This document shows positions 25,290-33,591 of a stretch of 64,000 nucleotides of DNA, one piece after another (positions within the stretch are counted from its first letter, which is position 1; each line of letters opens with the position of its first letter). Below the pieces are notes generated by a model that was not told the DNA's origin, ran no database searches, and saw only the letters and a list, made by a program, of their open reading frames with translations. The DNA lies in assembly GCA_035536915.1 (NCBI GenBank), contig DATLNE010000040.1, positions 57,496 to 121,495 of the forward strand, written 5' to 3'. The translations under genes and the position numbers were made by a program. This stretch comes from Acidimicrobiales bacterium. GTDB lineage: Bacteria > Actinomycetota > Acidimicrobiia > Acidimicrobiales > JAHWLA01.

Positions 25290-25322
25290 ACCCGGCGCGT
25301 CTGCCAATTCCGCCACGCCCAC
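25241..25322 (-). tRNA. tRNA-Leu (anticodon UAG)
   Basis: 82 nt without encoded CCA. Acceptor GUGGGCG pairs with CGCCCAC. The anticodon stem-loop is CCGGG-UUUAGGU-CCCGG, giving anticodon UAG for CUA/CUN codons. A long variable arm (GUCCCUUCGGGGGU region) marks a class II tRNA, and the T arm reads GAGGUUCGAGUCCUC. Confidence 0.95.
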
Positions 25323-25353
25323 GGCGCCAACACCATAGGCCCCCGGGCGGCGA

Positions 25354-25359
25354 TACCCT
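25354..25359 (+). promoter_or_regulatory. -10 element, leaderless clpP start
   Basis: TACCCT lies 7 nt before the clpP ATG. No Shine-Dalgarno is present. Confidence 0.4.
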
Positions 25360-25366
25360 CGGGCCC

Positions 25367-25975
25367 ATGCCCGAGATCCTGCCTGCTGCCTACGGCCAGT
25401 TCATGCCCGGCGACCGCTCCTTCGACATCTACCAGCGACTGCTGCGCGAGCGCATCGTGTTCCTGGGCACGCAGGTCGACGACGCCTCCGCCAATCTCGT
25501 GTGCGCGCAGCTCCTCCTCCTCGCCGCCGAGGACCCCGAGCGCGACATCTCGCTCTACATCAACTCGCCCGGCGGCTCGGTCACCGCGGGCCTCGCCGTC
25601 TACGACACCATGCAGCTCGTCTCGTGCGACGTGTCGACGGTGTGCATGGGCCTGGCCGCCTCCATGGGCCAGTTCCTCCTGTGCGCCGGCGCCCCTGGCA
25701 AGCGCTACGCCTTGCCGCACTCGCGCATCCTCATGCACCAGCCCCACGGCGGCGTGCAGGGCCAGGCGGCCGACATCGCCATCCAGGCCGAGCAGATCGT
25801 CTACCTCAAGCGGATGATGGCCGAGCGCATCGCCTTCCACACGGGCCAGCCCATCGAGCGCATCGAGGCCGACTCCGACCGCGACCGCTGGTTCACGGCC
25901 GATGAGGCCCGCGACTACGGCATGGTCGACAAGGTCATCGAGCGCGCCTCGCAGGCCGAGGTCCTCCAGGTCTGA
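25367..25975 (+). CDS. clpP: ATP-dependent Clp protease proteolytic subunit
   Basis: Protein of 202 residues forming the serine-protease chamber used with ClpX/ClpC. Seen: [16 protein letters not shown], the catalytic Ser in [11 protein letters not shown], the catalytic His in [10 protein letters not shown] and the Asp in the [14 protein letters not shown] region. It stands alone, without a second clpP or clpX beside it, suggesting it is an extra paralogue rather than part of the core clpP1P2 operon. A perfect hairpin follows. Confidence 0.95.
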   Translation: MPEILPAAYGQFMPGDRSFDIYQRLLRERIVFLGTQVDDASANLVCAQLLLLAAEDPERDISLYINSPGGSVTAGLAVYDTMQLVSCDVSTVCMGLAASMGQFLLCAGAPGKRYALPHSRILMHQPHGGVQGQAADIAIQAEQIVYLKRMMAERIAFHTGQPIERIEADSDRDRWFTADEARDYGMVDKVIERASQAEVLQV

Positions 25976-25983
25976 TTTCGTCG

Positions 25984-26031
25984 TTCTGGTCCGTTGATCC
26001 GGCGCTCCAGCGCCGGATCAACGGACCAGAA
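25984..26031. terminator. perfect 23-bp hairpin after clpP
   Basis: Arms 25984-26006 and 26009-26031 are exact reverse complements (TTCTGGTCCGTTGATCC, then GGCGCT on the left) with only two unpaired bases. It lies 8 bp after the clpP stop. There is no T-tract. Confidence 0.7.
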
Positions 26032-26056
26032 CCGCCATCCGGCGGCTCCGGCGAGG

Positions 26057-26062
26057 GATGAT
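26057..26062 (+). promoter_or_regulatory. -10 element, leaderless FAH-family gene
   Basis: GATGAT lies 7 nt before the ATG at 26070, which supports that ATG over the one at 26058. Confidence 0.35.
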
Positions 26063-26069
26063 CGTTGCC

Positions 26070-26927
26070 ATGAGGTTCGTCAACGCGGGAGGCCGCGCCG
26101 CGCTTTTGGTCGACGGCTTGGTCTACGACCTCGCCGAACTGTCGGGCGGCGAGATCCCGGGAAGCCCGATGGAGGTGATCACCGACCATTGGGACCGCGC
26201 CCTCGTCATGCACGAGACCGGCTCCTTCGGCGGCGGCGTCCCCGTCGACCAGGTGCACCTCGGCCCGCCTGTGCCCGGGCCGCAGGCCGTCTACGCCATC
26301 GGCATGAACTACCGGAAGCACGCCCAGGAAGCGGGCCTCGACGTGATGCCCATCCCGGCCGTGTTCACCAAGTTCCCGTCCAGCCTGAGCGGTCCCTACG
26401 ACCCCATCGTGTTGCCCAAGGGCGAGGGCACCACCGACTGGGAAGCCGAGCTGGCCTTCGTCATCGGGGTCGGCGGCCGCAACGTCCGCCCCCGTGACGC
26501 CCTCGACTCGTTGCGGGGCTTCACTGTGGCCCAGGACATCTCCGAGCGGTTCGTGCAGATGGCCGCCAGCTACCAGTTCTCGCTGGGCAAGAGCTTCGAC
26601 ACCTTCTGCCCCATGGGCCCGGCCATCGTCACCCTCGACGAGCTCGACAACCCCAACGCCCTGCGCATCACATGCAAGCGCAACGGCGAGGTGATGCAAG
26701 ACGACACCACTGCCGACATGATCGTCGACGTCGCCCACCTGATGGAGCTGCTGTCGTCGGTCATGACCCTCTCGCCGGGCGACATCTGCCTGACCGGCAC
26801 GCCCGCGGGCGTCGGCTTCGGCCGCACACCGCAGGTGTACCTGCGCCACGGCGACGTGCTGGAAACGACAATCGAAGGCCTCGGCACCATGCGCAACGAG
26901 TGCGTGGCCGAAGCCGACCTGGACTGA
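26070..26927 (+). CDS. fumarylacetoacetate hydrolase-family protein
   Basis: Protein of 285 residues from the chosen ATG. Seen: IGMNYRKHAQEAG near residue 75, the acidic metal ligands in DWEAELAFVIG near residue 130, SLGKSFDTFCPMGP, and the C-terminal GDICLTGTPAGVGFG. The family cleaves or decarboxylates acylpyruvates and related beta-diketo acids in aromatic and sugar-acid catabolism. The substrate is not evident, and no pathway partners lie nearby. Confidence 0.9.
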   Translation: MRFVNAGGRAALLVDGLVYDLAELSGGEIPGSPMEVITDHWDRALVMHETGSFGGGVPVDQVHLGPPVPGPQAVYAIGMNYRKHAQEAGLDVMPIPAVFTKFPSSLSGPYDPIVLPKGEGTTDWEAELAFVIGVGGRNVRPRDALDSLRGFTVAQDISERFVQMAASYQFSLGKSFDTFCPMGPAIVTLDELDNPNALRITCKRNGEVMQDDTTADMIVDVAHLMELLSSVMTLSPGDICLTGTPAGVGFGRTPQVYLRHGDVLETTIEGLGTMRNECVAEADLD

Positions 26928-26931
26928 CCGA

Positions 26932-27095
26932 AGTGACCCGAGTTGGAAATTCACCGGCTTTTCGACGGCCAGGATCACCGCTCGCGGCGTTCTCGGATCT
27001 AGCGGTGGGGGCAAGGCCAGCGCGTCGATCCTGCGGCCTTGCGACCGGCGATCCTGGCTCGCCGAACTGCTCACCGACTTCCAACTCGGGTCACT
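26932..27095. repeat. 164-bp intergenic element with 17-bp terminal inverted repeats
   Basis: Ends 26932-26948 (AGTGACCCGAGTTGGAA) and 27079-27095 are exact reverse complements. Inside, GCCAGGATC with its ACCG flank (26968-26980) pairs with CGGCGATCCTGGC (27046-27058), and GCAAGGCC pairs with GGCCTTGC near the centre. The whole gap between the FAH-family gene and the ABC permease can therefore fold as one long irregular hairpin. Could be a MITE-like remnant, a structured RNA or a complex terminator; no target duplication is visible. Confidence 0.6.
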
Positions 27096-27123
27096 AGATT
27101 CGGGCGGAAACCACCCTCCCCGG

Positions 27124-27129
27124 TAGGAT
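27124..27129 (+). promoter_or_regulatory. -10 element, leaderless start of the ABC exporter operon
   Basis: TAGGAT lies 9 nt before the GTG at 27139. It is probably the main promoter for the 27.1-35.5 kb gene run. Confidence 0.45.
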
Positions 27130-27138
27130 CGGGCCACC

Positions 27139-28035
27139 GTGAGCAGAGCCGAAGCCAAGCCGACGCGCGTCATCTCGAACCGCACCACGGTGACGCAGCG
27201 CGTCGTAGAGATCTGGCGCTACCGCGAGCTGCTGGTCGGCCTCGTGCGCAAAGAGCTCAAGGTCAAGTACAAGAACAGCGCCCTCGGCTTCTTCTGGTCG
27301 ATGGCCAACCCCGCCCTCTACCTGGGCGTCTTCTACCTGGTCTTCCAGCTCGTGCTGAAGAACGGCATCCCCTACTTCGCCATCTACCTGCTCTCCGGCC
27401 TGCTCGTGTGGAACCTGTTCTCCACCGGCCTCGCCGCCGCCACCGGCTCGATCGTCACCAACTCGGCCATCGTCAAGAAGGTGTCGTTCCCCCGCGAGAT
27501 CCTCGCCCTGGCCGCGGTAGGCGCCTCGCTCATCCACTTCTTCCTGCAGGGCTGCGTGCTGCTCATCGCCTTGGTGGGCTTCCGCTACGTGCCGTCGCCC
27601 ACGTTCATGCTGCTGATCCCGGTGGCCTTGGTGGCCTTGCTGCTGCTGGCTTCGGCGCTCGGCGTGATGCTGGCCGCCGTCAACGTCTACGCCCGCGACA
27701 CCCAGCACCTGTTGGAACTGGTCCTGTTGGCGTGGTTCTGGATGACGCCGATCGTGTACCAGTACCGGCTGGTGGCCGACCGCCTGGGCGAGAACGCCTG
27801 GCTGTACCGGCTCAACCCGGTGACGCCCATCGTGTTGACCTTCCAGCGGGCCATCTACAACCAGACCGACCCCGTCGGACCGGCCGGGCTGCGGATCGGC
27901 GTGCTGCCCGCCGACGCAGGCCCGCTCTGGTACCTCACGCAGTTGCTGATCGTGGCCGGCGTGTCGCTCGTGCTGCTCGCCCTCGCCCTCAAGCTGTTCG
28001 GGCGGGTCGAGGGCAACTTCGCCGAGGAGCTCTGA
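27139..28035 (+). CDS. wzm: ABC-2 type polysaccharide exporter permease (Wzm-like)
   Basis: Inner-membrane permease of 298 residues with six predicted helices. Seen: WRYRELLVGLVRKELKVKYKNSALGFFWSMANP, the typical N-terminal interface of Wzm/TagG/RfbA permeases (quoted only as its two halves WRYRELLVGLVRKELK and ALGFFWSMANP). It pairs with the ATPase gene 7 bp downstream to export a lipid-linked glycan. The glycosyltransferases behind it support O-antigen-like or teichoic-like polymer export. Confidence 0.93.
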   Translation: MSRAEAKPTRVISNRTTVTQRVVEIWRYRELLVGLVRKELKVKYKNSALGFFWSMANPALYLGVFYLVFQLVLKNGIPYFAIYLLSGLLVWNLFSTGLAAATGSIVTNSAIVKKVSFPREILALAAVGASLIHFFLQGCVLLIALVGFRYVPSPTFMLLIPVALVALLLLASALGVMLAAVNVYARDTQHLLELVLLAWFWMTPIVYQYRLVADRLGENAWLYRLNPVTPIVLTFQRAIYNQTDPVGPAGLRIGVLPADAGPLWYLTQLLIVAGVSLVLLALALKLFGRVEGNFAEEL

Positions 28036-28042
28036 GCCGGGC

Positions 28043-29290
28043 ATGGCCGCTGCCGTCGACGTGCGCGACGTCTCCAAGCGCTTCCGCCTCCAGAAGGAGC
28101 GCTACACCTCGCTGAAGGAGCGGGTGATCCACTTCGGCAAGGTGCCCTACGAGGAGTTCTGGGCCCTCGACGACATCGACCTCACCATCGAGCAGGGCGA
28201 GACCGTCGGCCTGCTCGGCCACAACGGCTCGGGCAAGTCGACGTTGCTCAAGTGCATCGCCGGCATCCTCCAGCCGACCAACGGCACCATCTCCGTGGTC
28301 GGCAGGCTGGCGGCGCTGCTCGAGCTGGGCGCGGGCTTCCACCCCGAGCTCACCGGCCGCGAGAACGTCTTCCTCAACGCCTCGATCCTGGGCATGCCCA
28401 AGAAGGAGATCGAGAAGCGCTTCGACGAGATCGTCGCCTTCGCCGAGTTGGAGAAGTTCATCGACAACCAGGTGAAGCACTACTCGTCGGGCATGTACGT
28501 GCGGCTGGGATTCGCCGTCGCCGTCAACATGGACCCCGACGTGCTGCTGGTCGACGAGGTGCTGTCGGTGGGCGACGAAGCCTTCCAGCGCAAGTGCCTC
28601 GACCGGGTCAAGCGCTTCCAGCGCGAGGGGCGCACGATCATCGTCGTCACCCACTCGCCCGACCTGGTGCGCCAGGTGTGCGACCGGGCCGCCGTGCTCG
28701 ACCACGGGAAGATGGTGGCGTGGGGCACGCCGGGCGAGGCCGTGCGCTCCTACCGGGAGCACCTGCTCCAGAGCGACCGCCACCAAGAGGCCGAAGAATT
28801 GGTGCCTGTCCTCGAAGAGGACAACGGCGTGCCCGCCCAGGAACGGCGCCGCAACCTCAAGCTGCGCATGACCGACGTGCGCATCGAGCACCCCGGCGTG
28901 GGGGAGCGCGACTACCTGCTGCCTGGCGAGCCGCTTGCCATCCGCGTCTTCTACGAGACGGCGGAGCGGCTCGACGACGTGGTGCTCGGCATCGCCATCC
29001 ACAACGTGGAGGGCGACTTGGTCTTCGGCGCCAACACCGACATCCTCGGCGTACCCGTGACTGCCATCGAGGGATCGGGCACGGTCTCGTTCGAGACCGA
29101 CGCCACGCCGCTGCTCGACGGCACGTACCTCATCACCGTCGGCGCTCACAGCCACGACGAGGCCACCGTGTACGACTGGCACGAGCAACGCCACCAGTTC
29201 CAGGTCATGAACCCGACGCGCACGGTGGGCCAGGTCGACCTCGGGCTGCGCGTGGTGCTGAGCGACAACCGCACGGAGGGCGCGGCGTGA
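28043..29290 (+). CDS. wzt: polysaccharide exporter ATPase with C-terminal glycan-recognition domain (Wzt-like)
   Basis: Protein of 415 residues. Residues 1-245: ATPase with Walker A GHNGSGKS, signature YSSGMYVRLGFAV and Walker B DVLLVDEVLSVGDE. Residues about 270-405: a beta-sandwich of the Wzt C-terminal type, which in E. coli O8/O9a recognises the modified non-reducing end of the polymer. Its presence suggests chain length is set by terminal modification, fitting the methyltransferase genes nearby. The stop overlaps the next gene by 4 bp. Confidence 0.93.
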   Translation: MAAAVDVRDVSKRFRLQKERYTSLKERVIHFGKVPYEEFWALDDIDLTIEQGETVGLLGHNGSGKSTLLKCIAGILQPTNGTISVVGRLAALLELGAGFHPELTGRENVFLNASILGMPKKEIEKRFDEIVAFAELEKFIDNQVKHYSSGMYVRLGFAVAVNMDPDVLLVDEVLSVGDEAFQRKCLDRVKRFQREGRTIIVVTHSPDLVRQVCDRAAVLDHGKMVAWGTPGEAVRSYREHLLQSDRHQEAEELVPVLEEDNGVPAQERRRNLKLRMTDVRIEHPGVGERDYLLPGEPLAIRVFYETAERLDDVVLGIAIHNVEGDLVFGANTDILGVPVTAIEGSGTVSFETDATPLLDGTYLITVGAHSHDEATVYDWHEQRHQFQVMNPTRTVGQVDLGLRVVLSDNRTEGAA

Positions 29291-30282
29291 TCGACCACCG
29301 CCGGCTGCTGGCCGAGATCGAGGAGGACGTCCGCCGCAAGCGCGAGTCGGGCGACCTGCCGCCGCACCTCGAGCGCGAGCTCGACTTGGTGTTCGCCCGC
29401 TACGCGCCGGTGCGCTCGCTCGAAGGCGACTTCGACCAGGTGATCACCCGGGCCGAGCAGTCGACGTTCATCGACATCCTGGCGCCGACCGCCTCGTCGC
29501 GGCCGGGAGTGCCCCACGTCAAGCGAGTGGTTCGCAAGTCGGTGGCGTGGCTGTTGCGTTACCTGGCCCAACAAGCCAGTGGCTTCAACGAGGCCATCGT
29601 GCGCGCCGTGAAGCTGTTGGGCAAGCGGGTCGACGCGCTTGAAGAGGCCACCGGCACCCGCTCGGTGGCCCCGCTGGCCGAAGCCTCGCCTGCGGCCATG
29701 CCCGACCTCGACCACTGGCTGCCACTGCTGGTCGATGCCTTGCGCGAGGCGGGGGGCCGCGTGCTGCACGTCGAGTGCGGCAACGGCGAACTGGTGCGAG
29801 CGCTGGCCGACAAGGGCGTCGATGCCTACGGCGTGCAGCCCTACGGCAACCCCTCCGACGACGAGCTCGACATCCGCATGGACGGGGTCGTCGAGCACTT
29901 GGGCAAGGTGCCCGACGCCACGCTGGCGGGCATCGTGCTCAGCGGCTGCGTCGACCGCTTCCCCAAGGCGGCACTGTTGCGACTGGCCGACCAGGCCGTG
30001 AGCCGCCTCGCACCGGGAGGCGTCTTGGCCGTCGTCGGCACCGACCCTGTGGCATGGGAGCGCACCCGCTCCACGGTCGAAGTCGACCTCGGCGCCGGCC
30101 GCCCCTTCCACGGCGACACGTGGGCGCACCTGCTGCGCGAACGAGGGCTGGAGGCGACGCTGCATGCCGGGCCTCGCCCGACGCTCGACGTGCCCGAGCC
30201 GCTGCGGGCCTGGGCCGAGCGGGTCGACGCCGCGCTGTTCCCGCCCACGTCGTTCGCCGTGGTGGCTGCTCGCCCCCGCTAG
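29287..30282 (+). CDS. methyltransferase-fold protein with degenerate SAM motif
   Basis: Protein of 331 residues, GTG start. Residues 1-130 form a helical charged domain (LLAEIEEDVRRKRESGDLPP). The Rossmann-like part begins at HVECGNGELVRALADKG near residue 160, with Cys-Gly-Asn in place of the usual G-x-G run, and ends ALFPPTSFAVVAARPR. It is related in layout to the proteins at 43709 and 59410; only the latter has an intact motif I. It may be non-catalytic or have a changed SAM site. Likely role: glycan chain-end modification or scaffold. Confidence 0.75.
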   Translation: MIDHRRLLAEIEEDVRRKRESGDLPPHLERELDLVFARYAPVRSLEGDFDQVITRAEQSTFIDILAPTASSRPGVPHVKRVVRKSVAWLLRYLAQQASGFNEAIVRAVKLLGKRVDALEEATGTRSVAPLAEASPAAMPDLDHWLPLLVDALREAGGRVLHVECGNGELVRALADKGVDAYGVQPYGNPSDDELDIRMDGVVEHLGKVPDATLAGIVLSGCVDRFPKAALLRLADQAVSRLAPGGVLAVVGTDPVAWERTRSTVEVDLGAGRPFHGDTWAHLLRERGLEATLHAGPRPTLDVPEPLRAWAERVDAALFPPTSFAVVAARPR

Positions 30283-31358
30283 TGCCCGCCGTCCACCAGT
30301 TCCTCCCGACGTACGCGCCGCGCGACGCCATCGGCACCCACTCGCGCCACTTGCGCGACCTGCTGCGGGAGATGGGCGTCGACTCCGAGATCTACGCGCA
30401 GGGGATCGTGGGCCGCAGCGACGGCCACAAGTTCACCGCCTACCGGGGCCGCCCCGACGACCTGTTGCTGTACCAGATGTCGACCGGCTGCAAGATGGCC
30501 GACTGGCTGCTGGCCCAACCCCAGCGCAAGCTCGTGAACTACCACAACATCACCCCGCACACCGTGTTCGGCACGTGGGAGCCCCACGTCGGTTCCGAGC
30601 TTCGGCGAGGGCGGGAGCAGCTGCACGAGTTCGCGCTTCACACCGAGTTCGCCGTGGCCGACTCGCACTACAACGAGGGCGAGCTGCAGTCGGCGGGCTA
30701 CCCCCGCACGGCGACGGCGTCGGTGCTCGTCGACCTCGACGCCGTGGCTGTCGCCCCTGACCCTGCCGCCCTCGACCAACTGCACGCGGCCAAGGCACGG
30801 GGCGGCGCCGACTGGTTGTTCGTGGGCCGGGTGGCGCCCCACAAGTGCCAGCACGACATCGTCAAGGCCTTCGCCCTCTACCGCCGCGTCTACGACCCAC
30901 GCGCCCGGCTGCACATCGTGGGCGGCAGTTCGTCGGCCGCCTACTGGGACGCCCTGGAGCGTTACAGCCGCGCCCTCGGCCTGGGCCGGGTCGTGCACCT
31001 GCACGGCTCGGTGCCCGACGAGGTGCTGGCCGCGCACTACGCAGCGGCGGATGTGTTCGTGTGCCTGTCGATGCACGAAGGGTTCTGTGTCCCCCTCATC
31101 GAGGCCATGCGCAACCGCCTGCCGATCGTGGCCCACGCCGCAGCCGCGGTGCCCGAGACGCTGGGAGACGCGGGCGTGCTGCTCGACCTCAAGGACCCGG
31201 CCACGGTGGCAAGTGCCGCCCATCGGGCCTACACAGACGCCGCATTGCGCGAGGCGTTGGGGGAGGCGGGCCTGCGACGGGCCGCCGACTTCTCTTTCGA
31301 CGTGGCTCGCCGCCGCTTCCGCGACGTGATGGAGACAGCGCTGGCGGTCACCCGGTGA
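30282..31358 (+). CDS. glycosyltransferase family 4 protein
   Basis: Protein of 358 residues, GT-B fold. Seen: WLFVGRVAPHKCQHDIVKAF near residue 170 (nucleotide-sugar domain entry), LHIVGGSSS, and the donor-site motif SMHEGFCVPLIEAM with the conserved E-x7-E pattern. The N-terminus VPAVHQFLPTYAPRDAIG resembles the next gene, a tandem paralogue. GTG start overlapping the upstream stop by one base. Probably adds sugars to the exported polymer in the cytoplasm. Confidence 0.9.
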   Translation: MPAVHQFLPTYAPRDAIGTHSRHLRDLLREMGVDSEIYAQGIVGRSDGHKFTAYRGRPDDLLLYQMSTGCKMADWLLAQPQRKLVNYHNITPHTVFGTWEPHVGSELRRGREQLHEFALHTEFAVADSHYNEGELQSAGYPRTATASVLVDLDAVAVAPDPAALDQLHAAKARGGADWLFVGRVAPHKCQHDIVKAFALYRRVYDPRARLHIVGGSSSAAYWDALERYSRALGLGRVVHLHGSVPDEVLAAHYAAADVFVCLSMHEGFCVPLIEAMRNRLPIVAHAAAAVPETLGDAGVLLDLKDPATVASAAHRAYTDAALREALGEAGLRRAADFSFDVARRRFRDVMETALAVTR

Positions 31359-32410
31359 AGGCGCTGCACCAGTTCGTCGCCACCTTCGAACCGGGAGCCA
31401 CCGGGGCGCACATGCTGGAGGTGCAGCGTCTGGCGCGTGAGGTGCTGGGGGTGGAGTCGGAGCTGTTCGCCGAGTACCGGCGCGGCCCGCATGCGGCCGC
31501 CGTAAAGCACCACAGCGACTACCGGGGCGCGCCGGGCGACGTGCTCGTGTACCACATGGCCATCGGATCGGTGGTCACCGACTTCGTGGTCGACCGGCCC
31601 GAGCCGCTGGTCGTCGACTTCCACAACATCACCCCGGCGCACTTCATCGAGCCGTGGGAACCGGCGGCCGCCTATGGGTGCGCGTGGGGTCGCAACCAGT
31701 TGAAGGAACTGGCCGTGCGGGCCGACCTCGGCGTGGGCCACTCGCACTACAGCGAGGAGGAACTGCGCTTCGAGGGCTTCGCAGAGACGGCGGTGGCGCC
31801 GTTGCTGCTCGACCTGTCGAGCTTCGAGACCGACGTCGACGCCGCGCTGCTCGACGAGTTGAGCGCGGCGCCCGGCACCAACTGGTTGTTCGTCGGCCGC
31901 CTCGCCCCCAACAAGTGCCAGCACGACTTGGTGAAGGCGCTCGCCGTGTACCGCCGCCTCTACGACCCCGAGGCCCGACTGCACCTGGTCGGCGGTTCGT
32001 CGTCGGACGCCTACGTCGAGGCGGTGAAGGGCTTCGCCGCCGAACTCGGCCTGGCCGACGCCGTGCGCTTGCCCGGCTCGGTGCCGGCCGCGCAACTGGC
32101 CGCTTATTACAAGGCCGCCGACGTGTTCGTGTCGGTGTCGGAGCACGAGGGCTTCTGCGTGCCGGTCGTGGAGGCCATGTGGAACCGCGTGCCGGTCGTG
32201 GGCTTCGCCGCGGCTGCCGTGCCCGAGACGGTGGGCGACGGGGGCGTGCTGCTGCCGGCGAAGGACCCCGCGACCGTGGCCGCCGCCGTGGCCCGGGTGC
32301 TGGCCGAACGCGAGGCGGTGGTGGAGGCAGGCTCGCGCCGCTTGGCCGACTTCGACCTCGCCACCACCCGTGCCCAGTGGGTCGACCTGTTGCAACAGGT
32401 GGGCGCATGA
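31355..32410 (+). CDS. glycosyltransferase family 4 protein, paralogue of the preceding gene
   Basis: Protein of 351 residues. Seen: WLFVGRLAPNKCQHDLVKAL, LHLVGGSSSDAY and SEHEGFCVPVVEAMWN, all closely matching the preceding glycosyltransferase, so the two arose by tandem duplication. GTG start with a 4-bp overlap. The sugar donor cannot be predicted. Confidence 0.9.
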   Translation: MKALHQFVATFEPGATGAHMLEVQRLAREVLGVESELFAEYRRGPHAAAVKHHSDYRGAPGDVLVYHMAIGSVVTDFVVDRPEPLVVDFHNITPAHFIEPWEPAAAYGCAWGRNQLKELAVRADLGVGHSHYSEEELRFEGFAETAVAPLLLDLSSFETDVDAALLDELSAAPGTNWLFVGRLAPNKCQHDLVKALAVYRRLYDPEARLHLVGGSSSDAYVEAVKGFAAELGLADAVRLPGSVPAAQLAAYYKAADVFVSVSEHEGFCVPVVEAMWNRVPVVGFAAAAVPETVGDGGVLLPAKDPATVAAAVARVLAEREAVVEAGSRRLADFDLATTRAQWVDLLQQVGA

Positions 32411-33591
32411 AGGTCGCCTACGTGGTCCCGCGTTACGGACTCGAGGTGCTCGGCGGCGCCGAGTACGGCGCTCGCATGCTGGCCGAGCGGCTGGTGTCGC
32501 AACTGGGCTACGAGGTCGAGGTCCTCACCACTTGTGCCCTCGACGCGGGCACGTGGCGCAACGAGTATTCCGCAGGCGAGGTCGACATCAACGGCGTGCG
32601 GGTGCGCCGATTCGCATCGCACGCCGGACGCGACCCGAACTTCGACCAGTTCTCCCGCAGCGTCCTGGCCCAGCCCGAGGCCGCCGACCAGGCCGCCGGC
32701 GAGCGTTGGATCGAGCTGCAGGGGCCGGTGTGCCCCGACGTGGTCGCCGCCGCCCATGACACCGACGCCGACCTCGTCGTCTTCTATCCCTACCTCTACT
32801 ACCCGACGGTCCACGGCGTGCCTGCCGTGGGACCACGAGCGGTGATGCACCCGGCGGCTCATGACGAGCCGCCCCTGCGCCTGCCCATCTTCCGCGACGT
32901 CTTCGCCCGCACGCAGGCCTTCGTCTTCCAGACCTACGGAGAGCGGCGGCTGGCCGAGTCGTTGTTCGCCATCGGGGACCGCGCCCACATCGTCATGGGC
33001 CTGGGCGTCGAGGAAGGCGAGGGCGGCCCCGCCGACTTCGGCTTGGGTGACCGGCCCTACCTGCTGTGCCTGGGCCGGGTCGACGACGGCAAGGGGGCGG
33101 GCATGCTGGCCCGCTACTTCGCCGAGTACAAGGCCCGCCGCCCGGGGCCGCTGGCGTTGGTGTTCGCCGGCCCCGTGGTGAACCGGCCGCCCGCGCACCC
33201 CGACATCGTGGTGGCCGGCCCCGTCGACGAGGACGTGAAATGGGGCGCCCTGCGCACGTGCGCGGCCCTGGTCAACCCGTCGTACTTCGAGGCCTTCTCC
33301 ATCGTGCTGATGGAGGCGTGGACGGCGGGGGTGCCCGTCGTCGTCAACGGCCATTGCAACGCCACCCGCGAGCACTGCGAACGCTCGGGCGGGGGGCTGT
33401 GGTTCGAAGGCTTCGCCGAGTTCGAAGCGGCCGTCGACCGCCTGACCACCGACGGAGCCACCCGCGCCGCGTTGGCCGAGGCGGGCGCCGCCTACGTCGA
33501 CGCCAACTTCCGGTGGCCCGTGATCATCGAGCGCTACGGGCGGTTTCTCACCTCTGCGGCTTCACGAGCGCACGCCGCTGCCGATGAATGA
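32407..33591 (+). CDS. glycosyltransferase family 4 protein
   Basis: Protein of 394 residues. Seen: MKVAYVVPRYGLEVLGGAE, an acceptor-side loop, MHPAAHDEPPLRLPIF, the donor-domain entry LLCLGRVDDGKG and NPSYFEAFSIVLMEAW with E-x7-E. It is the counterpart of the gene at 45939, with the same HPxAHDEPPL block. ATG overlaps the upstream stop (ATGA). The following subtilase gene overlaps its end by 8 bp. Confidence 0.9.
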   Translation: MKVAYVVPRYGLEVLGGAEYGARMLAERLVSQLGYEVEVLTTCALDAGTWRNEYSAGEVDINGVRVRRFASHAGRDPNFDQFSRSVLAQPEAADQAAGERWIELQGPVCPDVVAAAHDTDADLVVFYPYLYYPTVHGVPAVGPRAVMHPAAHDEPPLRLPIFRDVFARTQAFVFQTYGERRLAESLFAIGDRAHIVMGLGVEEGEGGPADFGLGDRPYLLCLGRVDDGKGAGMLARYFAEYKARRPGPLALVFAGPVVNRPPAHPDIVVAGPVDEDVKWGALRTCAALVNPSYFEAFSIVLMEAWTAGVPVVVNGHCNATREHCERSGGGLWFEGFAEFEAAVDRLTTDGATRAALAEAGAAYVDANFRWPVIIERYGRFLTSAASRAHAAADE

